NCBI GenBank assembly: GCA_002361615.1
Contig: DETK01000003.1
Span: forward strand, 61,934-67,681
DNA length: 5,748 nt
Source of the DNA: Bacteroidales bacterium UBA3290
GTDB lineage: Bacteria; Bacteroidota; Bacteroidia; Bacteroidales; UBA932
Direction: 5' to 3'
Below are positions 4,654 to 5,748 of the stretch, piece after piece (position 1 is the first letter of the stretch; each line of letters starts with the position of its first letter). A program made the translations under genes and the position numbers. The notes beneath the pieces were generated by a model. That model ran no database searches, was not told the DNA's origin, and was given only the letters and a program-made list of their open reading frames with translations.

Positions 4654-5748
4654 TTACTCGGTCGGGGCGGTGGACTTCAGGAAGAGTTCGTCCATCTGGA
4701 CGTCGTCGATGCGGGAAGGGGCGTCGAGCATGACGTCGCGGCCCATGTTGTTCTTCGGGAAGGCGATGTAGTCGCGGATGGTTTCCTGGCCGCCGAAGAG
4801 GGCGCACACGCGGTCGAAGCCGAAGGCCAGACCGCCGTGCGGCGGTGCTCCGAACTTGAACGCATTGATGATGAAGCCGAACTTGTAGTCCGCATCTTCC
4901 TTCGAGATGCCCAGCACCTCGAACATCCGCTGCTGTACGGCGGCGTCGTGGATACGGATCGAGCCGCCGCCCAGCTCCACGCCGTTAAGCACGAAGTCGT
5001 AGGCGTTGGCGCATACGCGTTCCAGATCTTCCTTCTTGTTGCTGTTGAACCAGTCCATGTGTTCGGGCTTGGGCGCCGTGAAAGGATGGTGCATCGCGTA
5101 GAAGCGCTGCGTCTCGTCGTCCCATTCCAGGAGCGGGAAGTCAACCACCCACAGCGGTGCGTACTCGCGCGGGTTGCGCAGGCCGAGGCGGTTGCCCATC
5201 TCGATGCGAAGCACACCCAGCATGGTCTGTGCCTTGCGCTTGGCGCCGCACAGGACAAGGACCAGGTCGCCCTTCTGCGCCTCGACAGCGGCGGCGAGTG
5301 CCTGCAGGTCTTCCGGCGAATAGAACTTATCGACCGACGACTTGATTGAGCCGTCTTCGTTCATCTTGATGTAAACCAAGCCTTTGGCGCCGACCTGCGG
5401 ACGCTTCACCCAGTCGGTGAGTTCGTCGGTCTGCTTGCGGGTATAGCCGGCTGCGCCGGGAACGGCGATGGCACCGACATATTCCGCATCGTCGAAGACG
5501 CCGAATCCGTAGCCTTTCACCAGCGAGGTGATCTCGTGGATCTTCATGCCGAAACGGATATCGGGCTTGTCGCTGCCATAGTTGTCCATGGCGTCGTACC
5601 AGCTCATACGGGGAATGCGCGGTGCGATGGTCACGTCGATCACCTCCTTGAAGAGGTGGCGCATCATGCCCTCGAACAGGTCGAGCACGTCTTCCTGCTC
5701 CACGAAGCTCATTTCGCAGTCGATCTGCGTGAACTCGGGCTGGCGGTC
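4654..5748 (-). CDS. aspS: Aspartyl-tRNA synthetase (class IIb), N-terminus beyond window edge
   Basis: Cytoplasmic class II synthetase that charges tRNA(Asp) with aspartate using ATP. The visible 364 residues begin in motif 2 with DRQPEFTQIDCEMSF, which is diagnostic of AspRS. They continue through YGSDKPDIRFGM (57-68), the bacterial GAD insertion domain (about 65-180), MHHPFTAPK, VELGGGSIRIHD and motif 3 GGLAFGFDRVCALFGG (305-320, conserved Arg 313). The C-terminus AFPKNNMGRDVMLDAPSRIDD is typical of Bacteroidales. The missing part is the N-terminal anticodon-binding OB domain and motif 1, so whether the enzyme discriminates tRNA(Asp) from tRNA(Asn) cannot be judged. It converges on the RNase HII fusion across about 200 bases that carry a large palindrome. 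Confidence 0.97.
   Translation of the reverse strand, partial: DRQPEFTQIDCEMSFVEQEDVLDLFEGMMRHLFKEVIDVTIAPRIPRMSWYDAMDNYGSDKPDIRFGMKIHEITSLVKGYGFGVFDDAEYVGAIAVPGAAGYTRKQTDELTDWVKRPQVGAKGLVYIKMNEDGSIKSSVDKFYSPEDLQALAAAVEAQKGDLVLVLCGAKRKAQTMLGVLRIEMGNRLGLRNPREYAPLWVVDFPLLEWDDETQRFYAMHHPFTAPKPEHMDWFNSNKKEDLERVCANAYDFVLNGVELGGGSIRIHDAAVQQRMFEVLGISKEDADYKFGFIINAFKFGAPPHGGLAFGFDRVCALFGGQETIRDYIAFPKNNMGRDVMLDAPSRIDDVQMDELFLKSTAPTE

Noticed and set aside
4594..5349. 251-codon plus-strand frame opposite aspS
   Set aside because: Antisense shadow of the aspartyl-tRNA synthetase and starts inside the intergenic palindrome.

Overview
The window looks like a piece of chromosome from a GC-rich member of the Bacteroidales (Rikenellaceae/Alistipes-like would fit, but this is inference). 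Three things point there. Promoters match the Bacteroidota -7 consensus TAnnTTTG. The EF-G gene is the GTPase-deficient paralog (EF-G2) known from Bacteroides. The Mrp, RNase HII and AspRS proteins all read like Bacteroidales versions. Coding DNA is GC-rich and the short intergenic stretches are AT-rich. No tRNA, rRNA, CRISPR array or transposase gene was seen.

Layout, left to right. (1) Positions 1-1744, minus strand: fusA2-type elongation factor G paralog, cut off by the window at its C-terminus, with its own promoter at 1790-1820. (2) 1823-2725, minus strand: a short Mrp/ApbC-family P-loop ATPase that has the nucleotide-binding domain but no N-terminal DUF59/MIP18 domain and no C-terminal CxxC. 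(3) 2763-4451, plus strand, divergent from mrp across 37 bases: one 562-residue frame joining a GarK-type glycerate kinase to a complete ribonuclease HII. (4) 4452-4653: a non-coding gap between convergent genes, mostly filled by two nested perfect inverted repeats. (5) 4654-5748, minus strand: the C-terminal two thirds of aspartyl-tRNA synthetase, with its N-terminus outside the window.

The genes are mostly housekeeping: translation elongation, Fe-S or P-loop ATPase function, glycerate phosphorylation, RNA removal from DNA, and tRNA charging. They do not form one pathway. The unusual content lies in how the DNA is built. The glycerate kinase half carries a 140-base palindromic segment (3224-3363). 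Its arms are in codon register, so flipping the segment would keep the frame open and swap 28 residues. This makes it a candidate intragenic invertible element, or else a protein-embedded palindromic repeat. The kinase-RNase HII fusion, the nested hairpin before aspS and the overlapping face-to-face promoters between mrp and the fusion gene are the other points to check.
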